29,978 nucleotides of DNA from Acanthaster planci (GCF_001949145.1 NW_019091460.1:369108-399085); one strand, 5' to 3'; shown: positions 10,301-21,204, numbered from the stretch's first letter. Program-made: numbers and translations. The notes: generated by a model from the letters alone, not told the origin.

Positions 10301-13300
10301 AGTAGAGCTCACAGTGATCTAGTGCACAGCACTAGATACCTAATCCGCCTCAACACCAAATACATGTACTTACACTTTTTGTTCTTTACTGTGTCCAGCA
10401 TCATTTACAGGGAGGAGGAATATACTGTACATCTAGGTATCAGGGTCTACATGTTTGTAACAGAGACTGTGATTGGTTAGAGTCGGCAAGTATTAGCCAA
10501 TCAGATTAGTTGATAAGGGACACTGTTCTATGTTCAGATTGTCTGAAAACATGTACTTGGTTTCAAAATGCATTTTCTGAAACAAAAAAGGAAAATCTTA
10601 TGTACATGTCTATAAAAATCTCAATGAATATTATCAATCTAACCAAAGTCCAAGTGAGTACAGTTACATGTATATATGATAGTTTTGATTCAAAATCTTG
10701 GAACAGAGAAAAAGTCTGTGTTCACCCAATAAGAATTTCTGTATGTGCATCTGTCATGCAAGGTTCACACTAAGAGTCATGAATACCAAGTTCCCAATGG
10801 ATCTCACCATGGCTGACAAAACAACTAAGCAAGCAAACACAAACAAAAATCTCAGGGTTTTTTCCCCAGACTGCAAAATATGATTGCAGAGTTAAACCAG
10901 CAATAAAATGTCTGCATTATCAAAAAAAGTTCCGGTTGATGACTGAATCTAATTTGTGCTAGATATTTGCCGCCTCCAATCCAACCCAACCATGCTATCC
11001 CACCTGAGTTAGAATAGCCAACTATCATGTGTAATAATATTATAATATATCTATGAATACTTCCCATATAGTCCTCTATATAGTAATGTATCTGTGAGTG
11101 TACAAGAAACGTGTATGCAACAGCCAAAATACCTTACTCATGTCACAGTTACCACTCCACTGAACAACCGCTCTCGTCTGTTTTACAGAAACAAAATTGT
11201 AGCAAAAGATTTCACCAGATACGTTTTTACGTTAACTTACAGTATAATTTCACATCCTTTTTTCTTAAAAATACATCAAACATGGTCTACAAGCTGAGAA
11301 TAATAATGAGAACATGCTCATCAAAATGTAAACAAAATAAACCAACTCACTAATTACAAATCAACATATAAAAGCGAAAAATGCACTCAATGAGCTCAAC
11401 ACTGAAAACAATCAGAAATAGATTGAATTTATAAATAAAAACCATTTGACCTATTTCTTCAGTAATGGTTATGACAACTATGGTTGTATCATTTAGGTAC
11501 GTGTATTTAGCTTTCTCCTGACACTGTGTACCCATAAATGTTGACTGATATTCTAAAGGTCACATACCTGCAAGGAATTGTGGGAGTTATGGCTCTGTGG
11601 TAATCCACATGTACATACACAACCCCAGTGTACATTCAGATTCCCTTTGGAGCCTGCCTTATGAGAAGTGACAACTCAAAATGAAATCCGATAAAATGCC
11701 TGGCAATTCTTTGGTTTCTACCATTGACAAAAAGTTTTTAAAAGGAGAATTCTTCCAGGAAGAGTTATTTCATTTTCCATTTTTGTATTCTGGATATTAA
11801 TCGTAAAGATAAATTGACAAGATATTTTTATGAGGTCTAGCGTGATTGTCCTTAAACTTTCTGTTCATATTTACCCTTGAAATTCCCCCTTCTAATTACT
11901 GGCAGGTGACTTTCCAGTATCAAGCATTCCACTTCTTGCGCCATATCCAAATTTAGCTTTCCACTGGTTGTAAAAAATTGCCAAGAGTTACTCAATTTAT
12001 CCTAAATAAAGTCAAGAATTAGTTAGTCTGTTCAACAAGAAACATACCTATCATGCCTATTGTAATAAATTCCTACATTTCATGTTACATAATTCTCTCT
12101 TTTTCAAAAATGGTCCATCAACCTCAGTAAAAGAATTCATCCATCACAGACAAGATGTTTGTGGACATTTGGAACAAAATGGAGCAAAGGACGTAAGCAA
12201 GATAAACAGTACTGTCAAAGTGTATCTGAACTTCTCTGATCCAAGAAAATAAAACCCCCTCAATTAGAAAAAAAAACCTTCATGTATTCTTCTTACTACA
12301 TGTACTTGTGAAAAGGGATGGATACGTCACTGGCCATGTTTTCCATCATTCACAGAAGAACCAAATTTCAACTTGTGAAGATTTACTCCCTTCAGCATCA
12401 TAATGAGAGCAGTAAAGTAAAATCTTGATAAACAACATTTGCCCTGGACTGTATTGCTGTTTCCCACAAACAGTTCTCGGAATAATGTGTAAACGGAATC
12501 CAGCACTGCCAAGCCACTTTTTAGGGCACCATGCTAAGATGATAATGAAGCATCTTTGAACTCAGACCACAGACACGCCAGGCAGGATGCACAGACAATT
12601 CTCCTAATATTAAAAAAGCTTATTGAAATACAAGAGTTCAGTATGCACACAACTCATGGGGGGCCGTAAGTTGATGGTGTGCAAATAATCAAGTACATGT
12701 ACAGTAGGAAGGGATTACAGTGAGATGTGGAAATCTTAGCTCCAAACATCACATTAATGGCAGAGTACAGAGATTCTTATTTGTGCATTAAGACCGGTTG
12801 ATTGATACATTCATGGGCCTTAGCATCACAGAAACTTCAGGATGATGCAGCAGGAATACTGTATATAGGAGAAACTGTACTGGTTCAGAAAATTGCCACT
12901 TTCAACTATCTGTGTGTATGTCTAGAATAAAAGGATGACAGATACACTTGGCTGGATGAAGATGTAGAGTTATACACGTATGTAAGCTAGAATCCTTTTT
13001 TTTCTGGACAGTCTTTAAAACACAGAGGGCCAATTCTTCAATGGACTACCCACACCAAATTGAATACATTTCACTTTCAAAGTGGTTCACAACTTTTCTG
13101 CTTCAAAAATTATTTTGGAGTGAGTGGTTTATCTTGCTTACAAGAGACTGTAAATTTGACCGGAATGGGTCACGAAGAGCACATCCATTTCTACTGCCAA
13201 AATGGGCATTTAAGAAACCCACAACTGTCACCCTTGGACCAGTCCTTGAGTTGTATGCTCATTTACAAACTAAGAAATTATGTTGATAAATGTAACAAAT

Positions 13301-13528
13301 ACTGCAGGCAATGTAAAAAACAACCAAAGACAAAGCAAGCATTTGATGATTCCAATTCCAACAGATGAACAGGTTGCCATGGTAACGCTACCTGCATGTG
13401 ATGGAAAGCTGACGAGGATGGCTCCCGGATGCAACATCCAACTCGGACATGTCAATCAAAAGAAGTTCCCTAGTGCCTCCCCAAAAGGGGGTGGGGCTTC
13501 CTCCTCCTATGCAAATTCCAGTGGTAGG
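7341..13528 (-). other. Probable long 3' UTR / downstream region of the NALF-like gene
   Basis: From the stop codon of the minus-strand gene at 13529 leftwards I find no coding exon. On the minus strand the first canonical AATAAA signals after the stop are at 9965-9970, 9358-9363 and 7343-7348 (TTTATT on the plus strand). They would give 3' UTRs of about 3.6, 4.2 or 6.2 kb. The most distal one is followed on the minus strand by a T/GT-rich stretch, as expected for a cleavage region, and lies just outside the fold-back at 7240. Long 3' UTRs are common for neuronal transcripts. The true end is not determined. Confidence 0.35.
9428..9530. repeat. T-rich low-complexity tract
   Basis: Runs of seven to nine T separated by single A or C bases extend over about 100 bases, which reads as an A-rich tract on the minus strand. 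Two ATTAAA-type signals on the minus strand fall inside it. It may be the tail of an old retrocopy or simply part of an AT-rich 3' UTR. Confidence 0.6.
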
Positions 13529-13740
13529 TCACACAAATGTTCTCCAAATCCACAGCATGGCTAACTGTCCAATCACGAGCCTTGTTACAGATGCTTTGTA
13601 TAAGCTGACTGTGCCTGATGGATCCGTTCTATTGGTCACATTTACTGTGCACTTGCCCAATGCTGATTTATGAGAGTAGTCACACTGAAAACATGGTGCT
13701 TCATGGGCATATGTAGAATTTTCATAAAGATCCCGGTGCC
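13529..13740 (-). CDS. NALCN auxiliary factor (FAM155/NALF/NLF-1 family), last coding exon
   Basis: The minus-strand acceptor is strong (long T/C tract ending CTGCAG at 13741-13746). The exon joins the donor at 15171 in phase 1, the shared codon reading Arg. It encodes 69 further residues and ends in TGA at 13529-13531. It begins HRDLYENSTYAHEAPCFQC, comparable to the LYET...ECC segment of vertebrate NALF1. It then carries a third cysteine, three N-glycosylation sequons (NST, NVT, NRT) and a short hydrophobic C-terminal stretch (LVIGQLAMLWIW), where family members have a hydrophobic tail. FAM155/NALF proteins bind the extracellular face of the NALCN channel complex and promote its surface delivery. 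The assignment is from remembered motif spacing, not a search. Confidence 0.72.
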
Positions 13741-14222
13741 CTGCAGCACAAAGACAAAAGAAGAAGAAAAATACACACTTTTCAATCAAAGAACAAAAGT
13801 GTTAAATTGCTGTGCTGGATAACATGACAAATAGCTGGTTAACTACAAGTTGATGTTAATTGGTAAATGGAAAGAATGACAGAAAAACAAGCCAACAGAC
13901 AGGAAATGGTAAGAAGTCAGACAGAAGCTGAAACCTGTATGCTGTATCAGTCAACAGCATTTCTGATTGTCAGGTTACAGATATGGATCACAAAAACAGA
14001 GCAGGTGATACACATAAAATTAGTCTTGGCCTGAGAACGTTGTTTCTGTACACCACGCGGGTGACATGCGCTGGCAAGCACAGTGTAATAGCAGTAATGG
14101 TAGAAGGCGCCAGTCCATAAGAGACAAACTGTACTGAAATTCAGTCTTGGTGAATTTAGCAGGCCTACCACATAAATTCTGAACACACCTCAGCACTCGA
14201 ATGACCATGAATAATAGTACAA

Positions 14223-14257
14223 GCACATCACATGTGCATCACATGCACATCACATGA
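14223..14257. repeat. Short imperfect tandem repeat (ACATCACATG units)
   Basis: Three imperfect tandem units built on CACATCACATG / GCATCACATG lie within the last intron of the NALF-like gene. It resembles the CATG-rich simple repeats common elsewhere in the window. Confidence 0.6.
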
Positions 14258-14348
14258 CAGTTGAAATTATTACATCAATGTACGAACCAGTACGGTGTGT
14301 TCCCACCGAGTGTGTACATAATCATCTTTGTGAAGGCATTTGACTCAC

Positions 14349-14388
14349 CTTTTCGATAAGACATGTACTTGTAATCAACCCCCAAAAT
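14349..14388 (-). other. Candidate alternative (frame-breaking) 40-nt exon
   Basis: On the minus strand a T-rich acceptor (ATTTTTTGCAG) precedes 40 bases that end at a near-ideal donor (AAAAG|GTGAGTCA). One frame reads ILGVDYKYMSYRK without a stop. The flanking NALF exons join in phase 1, and inserting these 40 bases shifts the frame to a TGA after four codons. It therefore cannot be a constitutive coding exon of that transcript. It may be a regulated poison exon, an exon of a different transcript, or a chance pair of sites. Confidence 0.35.
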
Positions 14389-15171
14389 CTGCAAAAAATG
14401 GCCTAATGAGTGGTTCCTGATATCACCAGCGCACTTGATGTTCACAACATTACAACCCAATGGCCTGTAGTGTCAGTATACCTTGGGTTGTGCACCGATT
14501 TACAACGCTGCATGAAGGAAGCTCCTGATGGGTCTTTCAACGTGCCAATACGGTACCCCTAGAACTGTGTGGTTCGTCATAATGCTGTGGCACACAACGT
14601 GACGATGAACCCGATAGTTCTAGGACTACACACACAGTCAATGACTTGCACATACATATGCAATAGCTACTGGTACATGTAGTTTGCTGTATGCGTAAGG
14701 TTCACTTAATTCTCTGACTCCTTGAAGAAAAGGCATCAAGATGCCATCGGACAATATAAGTTTAGAAAATGCATATTCTGATTCCTTTGAAATGTTGGAT
14801 TTTATATACTTTGGAAAACTTTCTCCTGATACCCTATTATATTTGGTGAATTAAAACCATGCATTAAGGTGCCAGTCTGGTTCCTAACAGTTCTGAGTTG
14901 ACGTGCATGCACTGTCATGCATAGTAATTCCAGCACCTGAGGTAAACTCAGAATGTTTCTGATGGGCTTGTCGAACTCATCAAGACTGGATCTCAGTGCA
15001 ATTCATCTCCTATGGATTGGCGCCCTCTACTGCTACTGCTGTTGAGCTCTGCTTGTCGCTGTATTGGTATGGCACATATAGCGACAAAAACAATGCAAAT
15101 CCTGTCTTAAGCCAAGACTGCCATAAACTTGTCATTGCGGAACTGTCTAAAATTGAACAATATAAACTTAC

Positions 15172-15331
15172 GTGGACAGAAGTAGCTCTGTCTACCACAG
15201 TACTGTACAGATGGTAACAAAAAGGGGCATTTCCTTGAGGTTTCGTAACAAAATTCCAAACATGGCTTGATGAGTCGACCTTCATCATAGAAATCGAAGG
15301 TTATCCCACACAGCCAATCTCTGTATGCAAT
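15172..15331 (-). CDS. NALCN auxiliary factor (FAM155/NALF/NLF-1 family), penultimate coding exon (gene 5'-partial)
   Basis: Minus-strand acceptor TTGCTATTGCAG at 15332 and donor CAC|GTAAGT at 15171 bound 160 bases encoding 53 residues. The exon begins IAYRDWLCGITF and continues through PCLEFCYETSRKCPFLLP to GRQSYFCP. The order Y-x-x-WLC, then PC-x3-C, x6-CPF-x-LP, then Y-x-G-x-x-S-x-x-C matches the cysteine-rich domain of FAM155/NALF proteins, related to fungal Mid1 and more distantly to Frizzled-type CRDs. Six cysteines are present. In vertebrate NALF1 a large exon precedes this point; no such exon is visible upstream within the window, so the gene is cut by the window edge. Frizzled-like or another CRD family is the main alternative. 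Confidence 0.75.
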
Positions 15332-15560
15332 CTGCAATAGCAAAGAGACAACACATATGATTTACGTCAGGCTTCATAACAGTGAGTGAAAGCTTTTCAA
15401 GACATTTTTTCAATTGTTAACACAAAACCCAACGTGCTGTATGCACTAGTGTCTTCATGTTTTCAGATTGGCAATTATAACTGAAGAAAGCTAGACACAT
15501 TTTAAGTGTACACTGTATATGTAGTAAGTACGTACATGTTGTAAGAAAACAAAAATAGCA

Positions 15561-15733
15561 CGGGTGATTCACACAAGTGTGCCACCAAGAGTTTGCAACA
15601 CGTTGGCCAATCACAATGTGCGAAATCTGTCGACCCTTTCCAAACTCACATTCCGTTGTCAGATTTCACACGTTGTGATTGGCCAGTGCGTTGCAAACTC
15701 TTGGTGGCGCACTATTGTGAAACGGCCATATTG
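15561..15733. mobile_element. Fold-back (MITE-like) element with candidate 7-bp target duplication
   Basis: Arms at about 15568-15632 and 15656-15722 are imperfect reverse complements (around 85-90% by eye) separated by some 23 bases. The shared core includes GCCACCAAGAGTTTGCAAC and GGCCAATCACAA with their complements. AATAGCA occurs immediately outside both ends (15554-15560 and 15734-15740), consistent with a target-site duplication. An older relative lies at 5160-5545. The element sits about 230 bases upstream of the penultimate NALF exon, inside the intron. No protein is encoded, so movement would depend on a transposase elsewhere. Confidence 0.7.
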
Positions 15734-15741
15734 AATAGCAA

Positions 15742-15870
15742 TACGTACATGTACATGTTAATGAGCATAAACTTGTTGCTCATGAGTGCAACTTGTTTCT
15801 TGTGTAGAACATGTACATGTATGTGTACACTGTAAATATACAGTGTACATGTGCACATGTAAATATACGG
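15742..15870. repeat. Cluster of ACATGTA repeats with a perfect palindrome
   Basis: Several overlapping GTACATGTACATG runs occur at 15744-15760 and 15808-15866. Among them TGTACACTGTA-AATA-TACAGTGTACA at 15824-15849 is a perfect inverted repeat with 11-base arms. TGTAAATATAC recurs at 15858-15868. The cluster directly follows the fold-back element. Confidence 0.7.
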
Positions 15871-16043
15871 ATTATTGCTACAGGACAAAGAGATCATACA
15901 TTGGAAATCAAGAGAGAGCAGAATACACTGCAAAACAACAAACACAGACTCTTCATGATGTAAACACAACCTGATAGTGTCAGGGAAAAGAACACACTAA
16001 TCTTGTCAGTTGGCATTATTATCAGGCCCACTGTAGCAATTAA

Positions 16044-16118
16044 CAGGACCGCAGACCCAACACACGCTAAGACAACTGATTAGGGCCGATTAGTCCCGGT
16101 ATTTAGCATGCGGTCCTG
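16044..16118. repeat. GC-rich inverted repeat, possible structured or conserved noncoding element
   Basis: CAGGACCGCA at 16044-16053 pairs perfectly with TGCGGTCCTG at 16109-16118 around a 55-base interior that is also GC-richer than its surroundings. It is not a recognisable tRNA or snRNA. A single 10-base inverted repeat can occur by chance in a window this size. Confidence 0.35.
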
Positions 16119-17190
16119 AGAGAGCAACAAGATCACAGCGACCTCCTCAAGGTTAGATGCCACTGCTCTATTAGATCAGACATCCTCATCCAGTACGTCT
16201 GCTGTCTAAGATACTCCTACCTGCCTGCCTCCTGTCTTGTCTTGCTATCTTGATGTTAAATGACAAGTTGGAGCAATGCAGGAATTCATGCAAGGGTCCA
16301 ATGTGCAACTGGATCCTGATTACGTTTTACATGATATCCACAAGCTTCGTGCATGGCATATGATGTGTGTTGAACCTAACTAGCGTATAACGGTATATCT
16401 CAAAAGCTCTGATATCTACATGCAAGGCAGACTTCTGAAATTTTCCTCTTAGCAATGTTTAAGAAATTATGTTTTTGTACAATACAGGGTTTTCACTGAA
16501 GAGCAAAGTAGGGAAGTTGGAGAGTATTTAGAGGAGAATCCAGTTTCACGAGGTGTGTGTCCGACAGCCTATTGCTTATTGGTTGTCACGACAATGAATG
16601 ACACATTTTGGCACTAGCAAAGACAGAATAATCCAAGGCGTCTAGAAAATTTTAACCTTAAGTCAAGAATTTTCCCCAAAAAATAAGTCAAACACTGACA
16701 ACATAAACTGAACAACCTTTCATTTTTTTTCAACAAGGTTCCCTTTTCTGAGTCAACATTTCCCTAGAGAATCTGATTCATAATGACAAACGGTCACGCT
16801 CAATACTGCGTCTACGTGTTACATTGGTTATGACAGAGTGTTGCAGCGCAGTCATTAAACAATGGGTTATGACACGACCTTTGTAACCAATTAAATCAGG
16901 CAAGTTTCAACCTGGTAAGCGTGCAAATTGGTTGAGTGAAACTGGTCCAATGGAACCAATAACTACACTGTACATCAATTAAACAAATATCTTGGTTACA
17001 CACGTGTATCCTGGCAAAAGGCTGGGTGTTATTCTTTACACAAACACGAACCAGAAAGGACTCTGCCTAAAAGCACAGGTCCACGGTTTAAAGCAAAGGG
17101 GCACCTTGGTAATCCTTAGGCTACTTGGGCCTCTGAGCTGGTTTGGGCTCACTCACCTTTCACTCTTTAGACATACCGCTCCACACTTTC

Positions 17191-17700
17191 TAGGGGTGTG
17201 AGTTGACGGGTATTTTTAGAACCGGATACCCGTTTATGACAATACTGGATACCCGGTACCCTTAAAATATAAAGAAAACTTAACAAATGGCATTGCAAGC
17301 AATTCCAGAGGATTACGTGCCTGAAACATGGTCTCTTTTTCATATGTAGGAAGCATCACATTGTTCTAAACATTAGAGGGGAAACCACCACCCCCTCCCA
17401 TTTTATTAAATGAAATTATTACCATCAGTTTGTAATAAAGCAGCTCTGTTGATCTCTGAACTGTGCATGTACATGTAGTTACATGTACATGTATGTCTGC
17501 GGGACCAGGTTTTTCAGCGGCACGGTAATTTTTCAGCAGAATTCTTCCTTTCACCTTTAAAGTTCACATTTATTTGACACATGTACATGTATGTCAATTT
17601 TGTCTTTCTAATAGGGGTACCCATCCAAAAGAGATGGAACCAGGTTTCATATTGACCAGCAGGTACCCGGGTAACCGGCACAGGCCAAGCACCTTCATGA
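17191..17700. mobile_element. Candidate degraded hAT-like non-autonomous element
   Basis: TAGGGGTGTGAG at 17191-17202 resembles the ends of hAT transposons. It is followed by CGGGTAT at 17207-17213, its inverse ATACCCG at 17226-17232, and two direct copies of GGATACCCG (17224-17232, 17247-17255). About 430 bases on, GGTACCCGGGTAACCGG at 17662-17678 has a similar composition and may be the other subterminal region. I could not find a matching inverted end or an 8-bp target duplication, so the boundaries and the class are uncertain. Confidence 0.3.
17463..17495. repeat. ACATGTACATGTA repeat pair
   Basis: Two runs of the self-complementary CATGTACATGTA motif are separated by a few bases; a further run lies at 17578-17592. 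They belong to the short repeat family spread over the right part of the window. Confidence 0.7.
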
Positions 17701-20344
17701 ATTATTCAAGTGAAAAGCTGGAACCAAATTTTCCGACAAACAGCAACTCTGTTTTTCAATTTTCATCAAATCTGGATAACCTTTTCAAAACTAGCATGTC
17801 AAATTTTGATGCTTTTTAAAACTGGGACATTGAGTTTCAAAATGTTGTGAAAGCCCTTACAGAGAAAAATCAGGTTACAGGGGTCAAATCATGTTTTGGT
17901 ATGGTAGACAGGGCACAATTGATATCAATGATGCTTTCAAAACAGTCCAACTCCTTAGACACGATGTAAAACTTGGGATTGATTTGTGATGTTTCTCTAA
18001 GATATCGTCTTACTGAAACACTCAACTATTTTGGCATAAGAATAACAAGATCTACCAGTAACCAGTAGTCTCCACTACACTAAAAAGAGAACATGAGATT
18101 TAAAACAGAAATGCAAAAACAAAACACTGCCAATCAAACAAAAACCAAAACAAAAAACAGGAATAAAAATTCCTAAAATACAATTTACTCTTGACAAAAT
18201 GAGACGCAACAATGATATCATATCACTATTGTTTATCAGGTGGATTATTTGTTGGAAGTAAGTCTCTTTAAAACGATGTAATCTCCAAGTCTATAATGAC
18301 GCTGTTCTTACATCACCATCCACAGCAAGAATTGCTGCTGACCTACATGTACATGTATATGCCACATAGCCTGGAAGCCCAAAACCTGCTATCCTTACAC
18401 CACAATAACTACCACATCCTCAGTGGTTTTTTCCACTCAAATGACATTGCTGCAGGCTATGTGGCTCACAATTCCTTTAGATTTCTGTAAGGGCTAAGAG
18501 AGATCCCAAAAATAGACAGCTAGGTCTGCATATGAGTACACCATCGTGCTAAACTGTGAAAAGATACACTACGAAAGTACTTGTTATTCAGACCACTGTA
18601 CACAGGCAAGTCTCAGCAAAGCAGTCAACAATTCATTATTTTTTTCTTTCCTCTCAATTACCATGCAAAATTGGTTCCAAATTCATGTATTTATTACTCC
18701 ATGACAATCGACTCAGAAAAGATCATTTATAATTTAGGATGAATAGTTCAGCAAATGCTTAAGGCTTGTCTGGTTGATATCGTGACATATAGACCTCAAT
18801 GCATTAATTGATTGAATTTCAACCATCCTGCACAGATGTATGGCCTGGAGTAACTCAACCGGAAATATTAATACTCACGTGATTGTAATTTTTAATTGGG
18901 TGAACATCTAGCTCATTGACTTAAATCCACGCAAAGGAAGGCTGATTGGAAAGAAAACTAACAGTTTATTGGTACATGTGCACTATACGTTTCCCTGGAA
19001 TTTTAAAAAAATTGAGTCCATGTAACTTGTTTTCAATTTACGGGGAGAAGGCTATTACTACATGTAGCTATGAAGTCCAAAGCTGTACTGGAAAATCTAC
19101 ATTTTGGAAGAATGTGTTGAACATCAGTCAGTCATGTTAAATAGAATTCTAGTCAAGGAAAAGTTGAGACTATTCTCTGACACCTACAGCTCATCACTTG
19201 TATGTGAAATAAAAGATGAGGGAAAATGCACTACGGAGGCACTGGAGGCACAGGTGCATGTCACTTGTACTTTGACCTCCTGGATTTCTTTATATTTTTC
19301 CTTAAAGTCTTACTTCTGCAAACAGCGCACCCATACAGTTGTTGTGAGTACTCAGATGTGAAAACAATCATCTTTTGGCAAAGGTTGAATGTGAAGGTTG
19401 ATGCCCTCTATCTTCAGCAAAAGTCTGGGGTCATTTGCACAAATGTATATGTACATATATGGACATGTTGATGTACATGTACATCCAGGTTAAAAGGAAA
19501 AGCAAAAGACCACTGATGAAATTTTCAGGAATGGAAAGAGACTTTAATAAGTGGCATGGTGGCAGTAGGACATTTGGCCATGGGTCTCGATTTGTTCATT
19601 TTAATGAATCATATTTCTTGACACTGTTAGAACCAGTTTGCACCTTTAAGAGGGATTAATTAAGCCGTTTTGCCAAAGACATGTATCGGCCATGCACTGG
19701 TGTTCATATTATTGTCACAGACAGTTACCAATATCGTGGCACACCATGCATGACACAAGGGAGGCTCTAGCATAATTGGACCAAGGCCCGCTGCTAGATT
19801 GGTGCAAGAGTATCACCTCATTAAACACCATCAGAAATACTGGTAGCATATCAAACTATTTCTGGAGCAGTAATGTTGATGATGCAGTAGCTACCCCTGA
19901 CCCTTGAAGTTTAGTATAAATCACACAGAATCCTGTTGGATTTGGTGTAATTAGGGTTTTTAAGTAATTGACCTGGGATCAAACTATAAATTTTTCAAAA
20001 ACTGTAAAACAAATGAGTTCTTGAGTTTGAATAAAAAAATAAAATAGGAATTAAGAACGGCAACCTACATGTAAATGAAATTTAAATTTTAACAGAAAAA
20101 TAGCAAGAAATTAGATTGAGGTACACAAGATGAATAAAACGGCAGAAGGAGCTGGAATGACAGGGAAACAAACTGATATCAAGACAGTAGATGAATAAAC
20201 AACTGCTGAAAAAACCTTTATATTGTGCATACAACTAATTACAATTAAATGTTCATTCTTTGCACTAAACTGACAAGCATATCAATGTACCTGTGTGTAG
20301 ATCGTGCACAATGAATGTATAGGTCATTCCAAATCCTTGAATTA

Positions 20345-20470
20345 ATCAGCCAATGAGCTGAGATCCCTGTGGTCTGTCCGCGGACCCCTCCACCTCATTG
20401 ACGTCATACTTGTTTGGTTATAAGCTGGACAACCAGACCAAATTAGTCGATATAAACGGTGGTCGTCATG
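20345..20470 (+). promoter_or_regulatory. Promoter-like cluster inside the inferred intron
   Basis: In order on the plus strand: CCAAT at 20350-20354, the palindrome GTCCGCGGAC at 20376-20385, a perfect CRE TGACGTCA at 20399-20406, and TATAAA at 20451-20456. The stretch is richer in G+C and CpG than its surroundings. Together these look like a small cAMP-responsive promoter or enhancer. The ATG at 20468 opens only a short frame, so any transcript would be noncoding or spliced. Chance co-occurrence cannot be excluded. Confidence 0.3.
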
Positions 20471-20984
20471 CTAATAAAGAGAGTGCCATCCGGGGCTACA
20501 CCAAGTATAGGTGTTTATAAATAGACCCAATGTTAAACCAACAAATTGCACCAGATCCAACAATGTGCTTTTTATTTTTACATAGTTCAATCTGATGCAA
20601 TTACACAGCTTCAAATACCTGCAGTCATGTTGCCTGTTGGTACAAACATTCCAGAAATGAAGATAAGGGTTTTACTCTAGGGGTCAAGAGGCACTTTCTA
20701 TTGTCAGAATTCAATTTCTGTACCCAACTCCTTTAACTCCTGCCAGATCTAGTTTCTCCACTGGCTGAATAGGGAGATGAAGCTGGAACAATTCCCAATG
20801 TGTATGAATTCCTGTGATATTCCACACACAGCCTAAACATTTTGATTCTAGTCTTGGTTTTGAATGACCAGAAACTCACAATGCTGAATGACATCCAAGT
20901 GTACATGTACAAGACAGTAGAAATGGTGTTCATCCACACACTCCCCAAATACCATTTTTTTTCTCATCCGACACTCACCGTTTC

Positions 20985-21060
20985 ACTTGTTCCTCAATTT
21001 TCTTTCACCATTCTTCATCCCTTCATTGAACTCCTCTCTTCTGTTTCCCCAGGGCGTATA
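20985..21060. repeat. Polypyrimidine tract ending in a cryptic splice acceptor
   Basis: A plus-strand C/T-rich run ends at CTGTTTCCCCAG near 21053, a good acceptor sequence. No plus-strand exon with a matching donor and convincing protein follows. Since the local gene is on the minus strand, this is probably a purine-rich stretch of the intron. Confidence 0.4.
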
Positions 21061-21204
21061 TATTCTATCCTTGCCTGTATCCTTACCCACCCCAATCACT
21101 TTCCCAACGTCACCCTTGGCTGTAAGCATTCCAGGTTTTTTTTTACCCCTCCCCCAGAAAAAAAGCCCGAACCTCTCCATAACCAAGGGAACAGCCGCCA
21201 GAGC

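Larger units (their letters stand above)
13741..15171 (-). other. Last intron of the NALF-like gene
   Basis: The intron is 1431 bases, with minus-strand donor GTAAGT at 15171 and acceptor CAG at 13741. It contains a candidate 40-nt alternative exon (14349-14388) and a short tandem array of GCACATCACAT-like units at 14223-14257. Otherwise I see only chance open frames. Confidence 0.7.

Noticed and set aside
13060-13564. Plus-strand open frames opposite the end of the NALF-like gene
   Set aside because: They have no recognisable domain and overlap the inferred minus-strand 3' UTR and last exon; likely shadows.
16044-16118. Possible tRNA or snRNA at the GC-rich inverted repeat
   Set aside because: No cloverleaf, no A-box or B-box, and no snRNA motif can be placed on either strand.
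18879-18941. Minus-strand segment of 63 bases with a fair acceptor and a GTGAGT donor
   Set aside because: All three frames contain a stop, so it cannot be a coding exon; at most it is a noncoding exon.
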